Positions 8,796 through 18,361 of a stretch of 64,000 nt of DNA are shown here, one piece after another. Origin of the DNA: Bacteroidaceae bacterium (GTDB taxonomy: Bacteria > Bacteroidota > Bacteroidia > Bacteroidales > Barnesiellaceae_A); the NCBI GenBank assembly GCA_017410245.1, contig JAFQRE010000039.1:30531-94530 (forward strand), read 5' to 3'. Under the pieces are notes generated by a model. It was given only the letters and a program-made list of their open reading frames with translations, ran no database searches and was not told where the DNA came from. Every line of letters starts with the position of its first letter. Positions within the stretch are counted from its first letter, which is position 1. A program made the position numbers and the translations under genes.

Positions 8796-9614
8796 TTACA
8801 CCTTGCAAGTGCCTTGCCATACAAAACAGCCGGCCAAAGCGTCGGTACACGCAGGAGGGGTGTCGAAAATACCGAAAACCGATGACCCCGATCCTGACAT
8901 TGATGCGTAGGTGGCACCCATATCGTATAGGCGTTGCTTGATGGCTGCTATGCGGGGGTGGATAGGGAATACACTCTTTTCAAAATCATTGCTTATCACG
9001 TCGTGCCACTTGTCGATGGGTTGTGCCACTTGTTCCGACAGCGATTGTGAGGGTGTATTGGGGGTTACGTGAGCATAGGCTTCGGCTGTAGATACAGCGA
9101 TAGGCGGTTTTACCAATACAATGTATTTCCCCTGCATACTGAAGTTGGTTGATGAAAAGCAATCGCCTATACCAGTGGCAATTAGAGGCCGGTTGTAAAT
9201 GAAAAAGGGGCAATCGGCACCCAACTTCGATGCCATCTTGGCCAAGTTATCGTCGCTCAGTGGAAGTGCAAACATATCGCGTAGCATTCGCAATGTGTAA
9301 GATGCATCGGACGATCCTCCTCCAAGACCGGCTCCAAAGGGTATTACCTTGTGCAAGTGTATCTCTACGGCCGGTAGGTCGTATTGCGACTGCAACAGGC
9401 GATAGGCTCGCATTACCAAGTTTTTCTCTACATCGCCATCTACCGGTATTCCGGTGATAGTGAGGGTGGTATTATCATCTTGAGCCGGAACAATCTCCAA
9501 TATATCGCACAAGTCGATAGGATAGAACAATGTTTCGAGATCGTGATATCCATCGGGACGGCGACGGGTTATGTAGAGCCCTACGTTTATCTTGGCATTG
9601 GGAAATGTTATCAT
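8796..9614 (-). CDS. ispE: 4-diphosphocytidyl-2-C-methyl-D-erythritol kinase
   Basis: The enzyme phosphorylates CDP-ME in the non-mevalonate (MEP) isoprenoid pathway. The 272-residue GHMP kinase has the catalytic lysine in the NAKINVGL segment (K8). The substrate motif RRPDGYHDLET is at 18-28, the ATP-binding glycine-rich loop PFGAGLGGGSSDASY at 92-106 and the catalytic Asp in GADCPFFI (D134). The C-terminal GHMP motif MSGSGSSVFGIF is near 240. It has its own complete -33/-7 promoter. Confidence 0.95.
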   Translation of the reverse strand: MITFPNAKINVGLYITRRRPDGYHDLETLFYPIDLCDILEIVPAQDDNTTLTITGIPVDGDVEKNLVMRAYRLLQSQYDLPAVEIHLHKVIPFGAGLGGGSSDASYTLRMLRDMFALPLSDDNLAKMASKLGADCPFFIYNRPLIATGIGDCFSSTNFSMQGKYIVLVKPPIAVSTAEAYAHVTPNTPSQSLSEQVAQPIDKWHDVISNDFEKSVFPIHPRIAAIKQRLYDMGATYASMSGSGSSVFGIFDTPPACTDALAGCFVWQGTCKV

Positions 9615-9639
9615 AATGAGTTCTATTGGTTTTGAGCTA

Positions 9640-9670
9640 CAAAGATACGCTTATTGGCCATCATTTGCAA
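9640..9670 (-). promoter_or_regulatory. Complete -33/-7 promoter for ispE
   Basis: On the minus strand TTG (9670-9668), a 20-base spacer and TATCTTTG (9647-9640). The start codon is 26 bases downstream of the -7 element. Confidence 0.65.
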
Positions 9671-9777
9671 TTTTTTTTCTTTGGCTCTGAGTCCGGGATA
9701 CATTATCCACATGAGTTGTTGATAACGACTTGATAAAAAAGCCCTCTATTTCTATGCCATGTATAGCTAATTTTTTC

Positions 9778-9785
9778 TATTTTTG
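9778..9785 (+). promoter_or_regulatory. Bacteroidetes -7 element (TATTTTTG) for dnaB
   Basis: TATTTTTG lies 33-42 bases before the candidate dnaB start codons. There is no TTG at the expected -33 position. Confidence 0.4.
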
Positions 9786-9811
9786 TAATCACGAAAATTG
9801 TAAAATGAATA

Positions 9812-11395
9812 TTGCCTATGGCCCCAATGAAACGCTATACATCGCGTAGTACCAAGAAAGAAGCCAACTATATGCCTCAAATGTCGGAGTTGGGCAAGTT
9901 GCCACCGCAAGATACCGAGGTAGAGGAGGCAGTGCTTGGTGCCTTGATGCTCGAGAAAGATGCCTATACCCGCATATGTGATATGCTTAAGCCAGAGTGT
10001 TTTTATGACCCGGCTAACCAGAAAATATACAAGGCAATAGCCGATTTGGCAGCTTATCAGCGTCCTATCGATATGCTCACCGTTACCGACCAATTGCGTA
10101 CCAACGGCACGCTCGATGAGGTAGGAGGGGCTTTGCGCATCAGTGAACTTACCGGTCGTGTTGTATCGGCATCGCACGTCGAGTATCACGCCCGCATTGT
10201 ATCGCAAAAGTATCTGGCTCGTGAGTTGATTGCTTTTTCGAGCGAAGTGCAAGCTAAGGCTTTTGATGATACGCAAGATGTCGATGACCTCATGCAGTTG
10301 GCCGAGGAGAAGCTGTTCCGTATCTCACAAAACAATCTCAAGAAAGATGTGGTGCAGATACGACCCGTTATCGAAATGGCTATTAAGCAGATTGAGGAGG
10401 CCAAGAAACGCGACAATAATATGAGTGGATTGGCAACGGGATTTCACGACCTCGACAAGATTACATCGGGTTGGCAAAACTCCGACCTCATTATTATTGC
10501 AGCACGTCCTGCTATGGGTAAAACGGCTTTTGTACTCTCTATGGCCAAGAATATGGCCGTCAATTATAATTCGCCCGTTGCAGTCTTTTCGCTTGAGATG
10601 TCCAATTTGCAATTGGTCAATCGTCTCATCGTCAATACCTGCGAGATACCGGCCGACAACATCAAGCGTGGTAACTTGGAGAGCTGGCAATGGGATCAAC
10701 TTCTCACCAAAGTAAATATCTTGTACGAAGCTCCTCTTTATATTGACGATACTCCCAGCCTCTCAGTATTTGAGTTGCGCACCAAGGCACGTCGATTGGT
10801 GCGTGAGCATGGTGTAAAGATTATCATCATCGACTACTTGCAGTTGATGAATGCCAGTGGTATGGAGTATGGTAGCCGCGAGCAAGAGGTAAGTACCATA
10901 TCACGTTCGCTCAAGCAACTTGCCAAGGAGTTGAATATTCCCATCATCGCGCTGTCGCAGCTCAATCGTAGTGTTGAGAGTCGTGGTACGGGCAACGATG
11001 CTACAGGTAAGCGGCCGCAACTATCCGACCTTCGTGAGTCGGGAGCCATCGAGCAAGATGCCGATATGGTGTGCTTTATTCACCGCCCCGAGTACTATCT
11101 CAAGACCAGCGAAGATGGTGCTAACAACGATATTCGTGGCTTGGCCGAAATAATCATTGCCAAGCACCGTAATGGTGCTACCGATACCGTCAAGTTGCGT
11201 TTCCGTGGTGAGCTGGCTCGTTTTGAGAATTGGGACGAGAAAGACCGCATTCTCGACTCGGCATTCAATCGCACAACAAGCGATGACACACCCAAGCAAG
11301 TCCCTACACAGCCTCTCATGGCATCTGATGCACTGAGTAATATACAGATGACACAGGAAGAGTTCCTCAGTCGTCGCAATGAAGATGTGTTGTAG
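9812..11395 (+). CDS. dnaB: Replicative DNA helicase DnaB
   Basis: DnaB unwinds DNA at the replication fork. The coordinates take the longest frame, from a TTG at 9812; ATG codons at 9818 and 9827 (MKRYTSRS) are likelier starts. The N-terminal DnaB domain spans about 30-135 (PQDTEVEEAVLGALML). The RecA-like domain carries Walker A ARPAMGKTAF at 231-240, Walker B IIIIDYLQLM near 340, and the LSQLNRSVE and DLRESGAIEQDADMV segments. About 515-527 residues, full length, with no intein. The branching enzyme gene follows 46 bases later. Confidence 0.95.
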   Translation: MPMAPMKRYTSRSTKKEANYMPQMSELGKLPPQDTEVEEAVLGALMLEKDAYTRICDMLKPECFYDPANQKIYKAIADLAAYQRPIDMLTVTDQLRTNGTLDEVGGALRISELTGRVVSASHVEYHARIVSQKYLARELIAFSSEVQAKAFDDTQDVDDLMQLAEEKLFRISQNNLKKDVVQIRPVIEMAIKQIEEAKKRDNNMSGLATGFHDLDKITSGWQNSDLIIIAARPAMGKTAFVLSMAKNMAVNYNSPVAVFSLEMSNLQLVNRLIVNTCEIPADNIKRGNLESWQWDQLLTKVNILYEAPLYIDDTPSLSVFELRTKARRLVREHGVKIIIIDYLQLMNASGMEYGSREQEVSTISRSLKQLAKELNIPIIALSQLNRSVESRGTGNDATGKRPQLSDLRESGAIEQDADMVCFIHRPEYYLKTSEDGANNDIRGLAEIIIAKHRNGATDTVKLRFRGELARFENWDEKDRILDSAFNRTTSDDTPKQVPTQPLMASDALSNIQMTQEEFLSRRNEDVL

Positions 11396-11441
11396 ATACT
11401 TGTAAACGATTTATATCAGTCACTAAATAAACAATAACGAT

Positions 11442-13454
11442 ATGAAACTTCTACCCTTAATAGAGAAAGACCCATGGCTCGAACCTTATGCCCAAGCCAT
11501 CGTGGGTCGTCACAACAGAGTTGAAGAAGTGAAGAACAAACTTACCCGCCGAGGCAAGATACAACTCTCGGAGTTTGCATCGGGCTACCTATATTACGGT
11601 TTGCATCGCCTCGATGATGGTAGTTGGATATTTCGTGAGTGGGCACCCAATGCTACCGAGATGTATCTTATTGGCGATTTTTCCGATTGGCAAGAGCGTC
11701 CCGAGTATCGACTCAAATCGTTGCACAACGGTTCGTGGGAGATAAAACTGCGTCCCGAGTTGTTGTATCATGGTGCATTGTATAAGTTGTCTATCCATTG
11801 GAAGGGCGGACAAGGCGAACGCATACCCGCATGGGCCAAACGTGTGGTACAAGACCCTACAACCTATATCTTCTCGGCTCAAGTATGGGCCCCCGACAAA
11901 CCTTATAAATTCTCGAAGCGTGCCTTCAAGCCCTCAACATCGCCACTACTCATTTATGAGTGTCACATAGGTATGGCGCAGAATGAGGAGAAGGTGGGTA
12001 GTTACAACGAATTTCGTGAAAAGATACTGCCTCGCATAGCTGCCGATGGATATAATGCCATACAGATAATGGCCATACAGGAGCACCCATACTATGGCTC
12101 TTTTGGCTATCATGTATCTAATTTCTTTGCCCCTTCATCGCGTTTTGGTACGCCCGATGAGTTGAAGCAACTCATCGACGAAGCTCATAAGTTGGGCATT
12201 GCTGTTATAATGGACATTGTTCACTCTCATGCTGTGAAAAATGAGTTAGAGGGTCTGGGGCGTTTCGATGGCTCATATACACAATACTTTCACGAGGGTA
12301 GTCGCCGGGAGCATTCGGCGTGGGATTCGCTTTGCTTTGACTATGGCAAGCATGAGGTGTTGCACTTCCTCCTATCCAATTGCAAATATTGGCTCGAAGA
12401 GTTCCATTTCGATGGTTTCCGTTTCGATGGTGTTACATCGATGCTCTATTATAGCCATGGTTTAGGTCAATCCTTTGGCGGATATGAAGACTACTATGAT
12501 GGCAGTCAGGACGACGATGCTATAGTATATCTCACCCTTGCCAACCTACTCATTCATGAGGTAAATCCTCGTGCCATAACAATTGCCGAGGAGATGAGCG
12601 GTATGCCCGGCCTTGCAGCCCCATATAGCGATGGCGGTATGGGATTTGACTATCGCATGGCGATGGGAATACCCGACTATTGGATAAAAACCATCAAAGA
12701 GAAGAAAGACGAAGATTGGCACCCCACATCTATATTCTGGGAACTTACCAATCGCCGTGCCGATGAAAAGACAATATCGTATGCCGAGAGTCACGACCAA
12801 GCGTTGGTGGGCGACAAGACTATCATTTTCCGTCTTATAGACAAGGATATGTATTGGCACATGTCGGTCGATGACAATAACTATATGGTCAATCGTGGTA
12901 TAGCTCTGCACAAGATGATACGTATGGTTACGCTGGCAACCATCAATGGAGGTTACCTCAACTTCATGGGTAATGAATTTGGTCACCCCGAGTGGATTGA
13001 TTTTCCTCGCGAAGGTAATGGCTGGTCGCACAAGTATGCTCGTCGTCAATGGGACTTGGTAGATCGTGAGGACTTGAAGTATAAGTATCTCAACCGTTTC
13101 GACAATGCTATGATAGATGTGGTAACATCACAACGCCGTTTTGAGTCGGCACCTATTGTCAAGGTGTGGGAGAATGATGGCGATCAAGTATTGGCATTTG
13201 CGCGCAAAGATCTGTTGTTTGTATTCAACTTCCACCCATATAAGTCATTTGCCGACTATGGAATGCTTGTCAAGCCCGGCAGTTATGAGATTGTACTCAA
13301 TAGTGATAGAGCCGAGTTTGGTGGTTTCAACCAGATAGATGAGAGCGTAGAGCATTTTACGCATCACGACCCCTTGTACAAGAAGGCGCGTAAAGAGTGG
13401 CTCAAGCTATATCTCCCCTCACGTACCGTATTGGTATTGCGTCGCAAGAAATAG
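11442..13454 (+). CDS. glgB: 1,4-alpha-glucan branching enzyme, GH13 (eukaryote-like subfamily)
   Basis: The enzyme introduces alpha-1,6 branches into glycogen. The 670-residue protein has an N-terminal CBM48 (about 50-145) and the GH13 barrel. Active-site segments are the nucleophile D329 in FDGFRFDG (nearest loop 323-336), the general acid E383 in IAEEMSGMP and H451-D452 in AESHDQAL. Length, the direct N-terminal start without a long extra domain, and motifs such as NEFGHPEWIDFPREGN place it with the GH13_8 (human GBE1-like) subfamily rather than E. coli-type GlgB. The rest of the glycogen genes are 20 kb away at 33.2-37.9 kb. Confidence 0.93.
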   Translation: MKLLPLIEKDPWLEPYAQAIVGRHNRVEEVKNKLTRRGKIQLSEFASGYLYYGLHRLDDGSWIFREWAPNATEMYLIGDFSDWQERPEYRLKSLHNGSWEIKLRPELLYHGALYKLSIHWKGGQGERIPAWAKRVVQDPTTYIFSAQVWAPDKPYKFSKRAFKPSTSPLLIYECHIGMAQNEEKVGSYNEFREKILPRIAADGYNAIQIMAIQEHPYYGSFGYHVSNFFAPSSRFGTPDELKQLIDEAHKLGIAVIMDIVHSHAVKNELEGLGRFDGSYTQYFHEGSRREHSAWDSLCFDYGKHEVLHFLLSNCKYWLEEFHFDGFRFDGVTSMLYYSHGLGQSFGGYEDYYDGSQDDDAIVYLTLANLLIHEVNPRAITIAEEMSGMPGLAAPYSDGGMGFDYRMAMGIPDYWIKTIKEKKDEDWHPTSIFWELTNRRADEKTISYAESHDQALVGDKTIIFRLIDKDMYWHMSVDDNNYMVNRGIALHKMIRMVTLATINGGYLNFMGNEFGHPEWIDFPREGNGWSHKYARRQWDLVDREDLKYKYLNRFDNAMIDVVTSQRRFESAPIVKVWENDGDQVLAFARKDLLFVFNFHPYKSFADYGMLVKPGSYEIVLNSDRAEFGGFNQIDESVEHFTHHDPLYKKARKEWLKLYLPSRTVLVLRRKK

Positions 13455-13482
13455 ACATTGCGGTAAAGAGAATATAATAAAG

Positions 13483-13524
13483 CAACACCCCGAAAGATTT
13501 AGAAAAACATCTTTCGGGGTGTTG
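13483..13524. terminator. Bidirectional intrinsic terminator
   Basis: A perfect 16-base stem (CAACACCCCGAAAGAT and its complement) with a 10-base loop sits between the convergent glgB and fRMsr genes. It is followed on the plus strand by TTGTATTGTG. Confidence 0.85.
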
Positions 13525-13542
13525 TTGTATTGTGAGTTGCCG

Positions 13543-14016
13543 TTAAGCAATGAGCGATGCTATCTTTTCGAGCCAATGCTTGTCACACTCGTCAAATGTT
13601 GCAAGCCTTTCGCTATCGATGTCGAGTACACCTATAACATTGTTGTCGCTGTCGATGATAGGTACTACGATTTCGCTTTTAGATGCACTGCTGCAAGCTA
13701 TATGCCCCGGAAACAACTCCACATCGGGAACAATGAGAGTCGTGCGTTCTTTCCATGCAGTGCCACAAACGCCCCGTCCAAGGGCAATGCGGGTACAAGC
13801 CATAGGGCCTTGAAACGGGCCCAACACCAATACTCCATCTATGACGCGATAGAATCCTGTCCACCAGAAACCGAATGTGGCATGTATCATGGCAGCAACA
13901 TTGGCCATGCGGGCTATCATATCGGCCTCGGCCGATACGACCGACTCTATCTGTGTATAGAGTACATTGTATTTTTCCTCTTTGCTTCCTTGAGCTATAT
14001 CCAAGTGTTCGGCCAT
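13543..14016 (-). CDS. msrC: Free methionine-(R)-sulfoxide reductase (GAF domain)
   Basis: The enzyme reduces free L-methionine-(R)-sulfoxide in the cytosol. The whole 157-residue protein is one GAF domain. The three redox cysteines of the family are present at C74, C84 and C108, with exactly the spacing of E. coli YebR (C84, C94, C118), inside GPFQGPMACTRI, GRGVCGTAW and FPGHIACSSAS. The substrate-pocket acids EIVVPI and VLDIDSE are also present. It lies 6 bases after the GH53 gene and is probably cotranscribed with it. Confidence 0.92.
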   Translation of the reverse strand: MAEHLDIAQGSKEEKYNVLYTQIESVVSAEADMIARMANVAAMIHATFGFWWTGFYRVIDGVLVLGPFQGPMACTRIALGRGVCGTAWKERTTLIVPDVELFPGHIACSSASKSEIVVPIIDSDNNVIGVLDIDSERLATFDECDKHWLEKIASLIA

Positions 14017-14022
14017 ACTCTT

Positions 14023-15144
14023 TTATTCATTCCAGTTGGTAAAAGACTTCATGATTTCGGTAGGGTGTCCGTCTTCGGTAAATGCGCCCAAACGGTATTG
14101 TGAGGGTTTGCACTCAGGCTCCCAATAGAACACGCCTTTGCATCGACCGTTGGTCTCGTTGATGCTCTCGCGTATCACGCGAGCCAGTTGGCGACGGCCC
14201 GCCTCTATGACCTCGGGTTGTTCTTCATCTACATAGAAACCGGTCTCTACAATCATCACATCGCAACCAAATTTCTCACTGACGTGGCGTATGTTGGCAA
14301 TGCAGTCGGTTATTGTAGTCTCGGCATCATCGCGATAGCCTCCCTCCATAGCCCAGTAGGGATATAGCGACATACCTATCATATCGAACTTGGCTCCGTT
14401 GTCAACAAGTACACCCAAGTTCCAGTCGTATAGCTCTTGGTCGAAGCCATTATCGAGGTGTGCTATGACTATAGCTTCGGGGAATACCTTTTTGCAAGCC
14501 TCGTAGCCGGTGGCAAAAAATCCTGCATATTGCTCGGGATTGTTGATGGCGTGTCCCATCGACTCGGTAATGGTTGCTTGGCCATTCTCATCGAGTTCGG
14601 GCCAACCCCATTCGTTCGATTTTACGCTCCATAAGAACCCGAAACGTGTTTCATTACCCACTTGTATCCATTTGGGTTCTATGCCGTTGTCTTTGAGGTA
14701 TTGCAATACCTCGATGGTGTGATTGGCAAGGTCTTGTTTCATCTCTTCGTATGAGTGTCCGCTCCACGATGCAGGTATGTTTTGTTTGTTGGGGTCGGCC
14801 CACCAGTCGCTGTAGTGAAAATCGACCATGATGGCCATGCCTTGCTCTTTGGCACGTTGGCATTTCACAAGAAGGTCCTCCTTGTTGCACCAGTTGCCAT
14901 GAGCCGACGGATCTACCCAAACACGTAGGCGTACTGCATTCAATCCCAGCTCTTTCATCAGTGCGGTACACTCGCGCTCTTCGCCATCGAAGTTATAGAA
15001 CTTGTGACCATTGGCTTCCATCTCGGTAGCCCAACTGATGTCGGCTCCTAACCAGAACTCTTGTTCTTGTTGCACTTCTTGCCGGCAAGAGCTTAGCAAT
15101 GCAATTGTTGCTATGACACTTAGTAGTGCAATTACTTTTTTCAT
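14023..15144 (-). CDS. Arabinogalactan endo-beta-1,4-galactanase, GH53 lipoprotein
   Basis: This enzyme cleaves beta-1,4-galactan, a pectin side chain. The 373-residue protein begins with a lipoprotein signal with lipobox LLSS|C (C20), predicting membrane anchoring, probably on the outer membrane. GH53 hallmarks are GADISW (33-38), NAVRLRVWVDP, VDFHYSDWWADP, the acid/base E165 in QVGNETRFG and the nucleophile E300 in MIVETGFYV. A SusC/D pair is not next to it, so it is not in a recognisable polysaccharide utilisation locus. The fRMsr gene follows after 6 bases. Confidence 0.92.
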   Translation of the reverse strand: MKKVIALLSVIATIALLSSCRQEVQQEQEFWLGADISWATEMEANGHKFYNFDGEERECTALMKELGLNAVRLRVWVDPSAHGNWCNKEDLLVKCQRAKEQGMAIMVDFHYSDWWADPNKQNIPASWSGHSYEEMKQDLANHTIEVLQYLKDNGIEPKWIQVGNETRFGFLWSVKSNEWGWPELDENGQATITESMGHAINNPEQYAGFFATGYEACKKVFPEAIVIAHLDNGFDQELYDWNLGVLVDNGAKFDMIGMSLYPYWAMEGGYRDDAETTITDCIANIRHVSEKFGCDVMIVETGFYVDEEQPEVIEAGRRQLARVIRESINETNGRCKGVFYWEPECKPSQYRLGAFTEDGHPTEIMKSFTNWNE

Positions 15145-15210
15145 TCTCTTTATCTATTTAATTTTTATACCAATTGATATGTGTAGTAATACACATTTTA
15201 TAAACCTAAT

Positions 15211-15246
15211 GAGGGTGAGCCAAAATTTTCATTTTGACACACCCTC
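15211..15246 (-). terminator. Hairpin after the M16 peptidase gene
   Basis: GAGGGTG and CACCCTC bracket an inner CAAAAT/ATTTTG stem with a TTTC loop, with small mismatches between the two helices. It lies 23 bases past the M16 stop codon. The T-tract is weak. Confidence 0.5.
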
Positions 15247-15268
15247 AATATTATTGTCGCACTGCAAC

Positions 15269-18100
15269 TTATTTAGCTTCGCCGCACATTACTACCTCTA
15301 CAAGATTTTCGTTGTCGAGGAAGATGTTGCGAATGAAATAGTTAAGTTCGTCAGCTGTGATAGTCTCAAGAGCTTGCTTGTAACCAGTGATGATGTTGTT
15401 GTCGAACACGTGTTGTACAAGCACTTGTTTCCAATAGTTGTTTTCGCGTTGGTTGTTGTCGTATTGTTTCAACATATACTCTTTCACTTTGTTGAAGTCG
15501 GCCTCGCGAACGCCATTGGTAACTACCTTCATCAACTCTTCTTTAGCGCGGTTCTTCAAGTACTCTTGTTGCTCAACGTTGGTGTCGAAAGCAAAGAGGA
15601 ACATCCACTCATTGTTCAAGTCGTTGATAGTACCTTGTGTACCTACACCATATGTACCACCTTCTTGCTCACGAATAGTCTCGGTGTAAACGATGTCCAT
15701 GATTTGGCTGAACATATCCATCAAGATGTCGCGACGCATGTTGTAGTCGTAGATACCCGAGTAGATAACATATACGCTGGCTGCGGGATTTTCCATAGGC
15801 AATGAGAAGTGGTTGATGTTTTGACCCTTAGCAACGAAAGGTTTAGCATCTACTTTCTCACGAGTAGTGTTGGCAGGAAGAGTTGCAATGTACTTCTCAA
15901 CGAGAGGACGCAATACTTCGGGATCGAACGAACCTACAAAGTTGAATGTAAAGTCGGCAGCATTGGCAGTACGCTCTTTGGCAATCTCGAGCATACGGTC
16001 GTAGTTGGCATTTACAAAGTCCTCAGCGTCCATCATGCTCAACATGGGGTTGTGGTTGTACATGGTGTTGTACAAAGAGTCGCTACAGATAAACTTGGGA
16101 TTAGAAGCATAGTTGGCATACATGCTGATGTATTGGTTCTTGATAACATCGTATGTCTCTTGATCCTTGCGAATGTCGGTGAACATGAGGTGAACGAGTT
16201 GCAACATAGTCTCAACATCTTTTACCGAGCTGAAGCCCTCTACAGTTTCGCTGTAGTTGCCGAGGTTGAGGCCTGCACCTGCATTCTTACCGGCAAGAGC
16301 TTTGCGCAAGTTGGTTGAAGAGAAGTTGCCAAGACCACCGGCCTCATAGAGGTAGGGGAATACCTTCAATGTAGCAGCATCTTCGGCACCATACATCATC
16401 TTACCACCACGGCTTACAGCTGTCATAGTGATTTCGTCGTCCTTGAAGTTGGTTTGTTTCAAGATAACTCTTGCACCATTAGAGAGAATCCACTCGGTAG
16501 TACCGGGAATAATACCATTCAACTCAGCTACTACGCGACCGGGAGTGAGCTCTTTCGAGATGAGAGGCTCGTTAGATACCTCATCAACATAAGCGGCAAT
16601 CTCTTCAGCTTGTACAGCCTTGATAGCTGCGATAGCCTCATCGGCAGTGGGATATGTAACGCCCTCTTTGTCGGGACCGATTACACAGATAACAATGTTG
16701 TTGTCGGTGATAGCCTCAGCGATGTATTGGTTTACTGCCTCAACGGGAATTTGAGGAGCCAAGCCTTGCAAGAGTTGATATTCCAACTCGATGCCGGGGA
16801 TATAACCACCATCGATGTAGTGGCGAATGTACTCGTTGGCGTATTGTATGTTGCGACGAGTGTTGCGCTCGTTGTATTGGTTCTCGTAGTTAGAGATAAG
16901 GTCGGCTTTGGCACGATCGTACTCGGTAGCTGTAAATCCGTAGCGACCTGCACGCTCTGCCTCGCGGATAAGACCTTGGATACCCTCGATTACCTTACCC
17001 TCTTCAACACCGGCTGTCAATGTGAAAGCGTCTTTGGTAGAAGCAAGACCAAAGAACTTGCTATCATAACCACTTGCATAGAGGAAGGGAGCGTTGGGCT
17101 TGTTGGTAATCTCGCTGAAGCGGTTGCGCAACATGATGCCTGCAATGTTCTCGATGTAGTCTTGTACTACACCTATCATAGTACCACGATATTCGCGGGG
17201 CAGGGGATCGTGTTTGAAGTAAATATCTACTCCGGTCGAAGTTGCCTCAACGTCGCTACCTACTACGTAGATAGGCTCTTCGTTGTTGGGTACTTCGTGG
17301 TAGATACGCTCTGCAGCGTTTTCGGGCATCTTGATGCTACCGAACAACTCTTTCACGCGAGCCTCCATTTGGTTTACATCGAAGTCACCAATAACAATGA
17401 TGGCTTGGTTGTCGGGGCGATACCATTTGTGGTAGTAGTCGCGAAGGTCTTGGTAGGGGAAGTTCATTACCACTTCCATAGTACCTATAGGCAAGCGGTT
17501 GGCATATTGGCTGCCTTCAAACATTACGGGGATAACCTTCTCCATGATACGCCAGTTGGCATCGTTGCGAGTACGCCACTCTTCGTGAATAACACCACGC
17601 TCGTTGTCAATCTCGGCCTCTTGCAAGAGAATGTCGCATGCCCAGTCGTGAAGAACGAGCAAACAAGAATCTACCAAGCCGGGGTTGGTGGTAGGAACGT
17701 TAGATACGCGATACACTGTTTCATCAAGACCGGTATAGGCGTTGATGTCTACACCAAACTTGATACCGTTTTGCTCGAGGTAGTTGAGCATATTCTTACC
17801 GGGGAAGTTGCCTGTTCCGTTGAAAGCCATGTGCTCGAGGAAGTGGGCAAGACCGCGTTGGTTCTCTTCTTCAAGAACCGAACCTACACGTTGTGCAATG
17901 TGAAACTCTGCACGATTTTTGGGTGTCTCGTTGTGACGAATGTAGTAAGTGAGTCCATTGTCAAGAACACCATAACGTACTTCTGCATCGATGGGCAATG
18001 GTTGAGCCATCGGATTTTCTTGTGCTACAGCGGGCATTACAAATGCTACGATAGCTGCTACAAGAAGCGTCTTAAAAGCTTTTACGTTCATTGTTGTCAA
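15269..18100 (-). CDS. Periplasmic M16 family zinc peptidase (two-unit, 943 aa)
   Basis: This insulinase-family metallopeptidase has an N-terminal signal peptide (residues 1-26, cleavage near AVAQ). The active half carries the inverted zinc motif HFLEH at 86-90 (H86, E89, H90), with the third ligand probably E167, 77 residues later as in pitrilysin. The second half is an inactive M16 C-like domain. At 943 residues it contains two fused M16 units. The Gly/Asn content and periplasmic targeting suggest degradation of imported or envelope peptides. It starts 21 bases after the XRE regulator gene, so it may be part of the DUF2975-XRE transcript. Codon 4 (18091) is an alternative start. Confidence 0.9.
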   Translation of the reverse strand: MTTMNVKAFKTLLVAAIVAFVMPAVAQENPMAQPLPIDAEVRYGVLDNGLTYYIRHNETPKNRAEFHIAQRVGSVLEEENQRGLAHFLEHMAFNGTGNFPGKNMLNYLEQNGIKFGVDINAYTGLDETVYRVSNVPTTNPGLVDSCLLVLHDWACDILLQEAEIDNERGVIHEEWRTRNDANWRIMEKVIPVMFEGSQYANRLPIGTMEVVMNFPYQDLRDYYHKWYRPDNQAIIVIGDFDVNQMEARVKELFGSIKMPENAAERIYHEVPNNEEPIYVVGSDVEATSTGVDIYFKHDPLPREYRGTMIGVVQDYIENIAGIMLRNRFSEITNKPNAPFLYASGYDSKFFGLASTKDAFTLTAGVEEGKVIEGIQGLIREAERAGRYGFTATEYDRAKADLISNYENQYNERNTRRNIQYANEYIRHYIDGGYIPGIELEYQLLQGLAPQIPVEAVNQYIAEAITDNNIVICVIGPDKEGVTYPTADEAIAAIKAVQAEEIAAYVDEVSNEPLISKELTPGRVVAELNGIIPGTTEWILSNGARVILKQTNFKDDEITMTAVSRGGKMMYGAEDAATLKVFPYLYEAGGLGNFSSTNLRKALAGKNAGAGLNLGNYSETVEGFSSVKDVETMLQLVHLMFTDIRKDQETYDVIKNQYISMYANYASNPKFICSDSLYNTMYNHNPMLSMMDAEDFVNANYDRMLEIAKERTANAADFTFNFVGSFDPEVLRPLVEKYIATLPANTTREKVDAKPFVAKGQNINHFSLPMENPAASVYVIYSGIYDYNMRRDILMDMFSQIMDIVYTETIREQEGGTYGVGTQGTINDLNNEWMFLFAFDTNVEQQEYLKNRAKEELMKVVTNGVREADFNKVKEYMLKQYDNNQRENNYWKQVLVQHVFDNNIITGYKQALETITADELNYFIRNIFLDNENLVEVVMCGEAK

Positions 18101-18121
18101 TTTTAAAGGGTTTTATTTAGG

Positions 18122-18349
18122 TTAAAAATTATTGTCATTGACATCATCATCGCGATACTCCAGTATGTCGCCCGGTTGGCATTGCAACTCTCGACATATA
18201 GCTTCGAGTGTCGAGAAACGTATAGCCTTGGCTTTGCCTGTCTTCAATATAGAGAGGTTGGCCGGAGTTATATCTATGCGTTCCGACAATTCGTTGAGCG
18301 ATACTTTTCGCTTAGCCATCATTACATCGAGGTTTACTATTATTGCCAT
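18122..18349 (-). CDS. XRE-family (Cro/CI-type) transcriptional regulator
   Basis: A single helix-turn-helix domain of 75 residues: helix 2-turn-helix 3 is at about 18-40 (LNELSERIDITPANLSILKTGKAK), followed by the FSTLEAICRELQCQPGDILEY helices. This is the HTH_26/YozG-like type usually found beside DUF2975 membrane proteins. The neighbour upstream, 12 bases away, is indeed a DUF2975 protein, so the two are probably a functional pair (the membrane partner modulating or being regulated by the repressor). The acidic tail DDDVNDNN is unremarkable. Confidence 0.88.
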   Translation of the reverse strand: MAIIVNLDVMMAKRKVSLNELSERIDITPANLSILKTGKAKAIRFSTLEAICRELQCQPGDILEYRDDDVNDNNF

Positions 18350-18361
18350 ATCGCGTTGTTG

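Noticed and set aside
15011..15805. A 264-codon plus-strand frame spanning the GH53/M16 junction
   Set aside because: It crosses two genuine minus-strand genes and a terminator hairpin, and its translation is low in charged residues with no domain.
16454..18106. A 550-codon open frame on the plus strand
   Set aside because: It is antisense to the M16 peptidase gene, whose motifs are unambiguous; codon bias on the real strand leaves few stops opposite. The translation has no recognisable domain.
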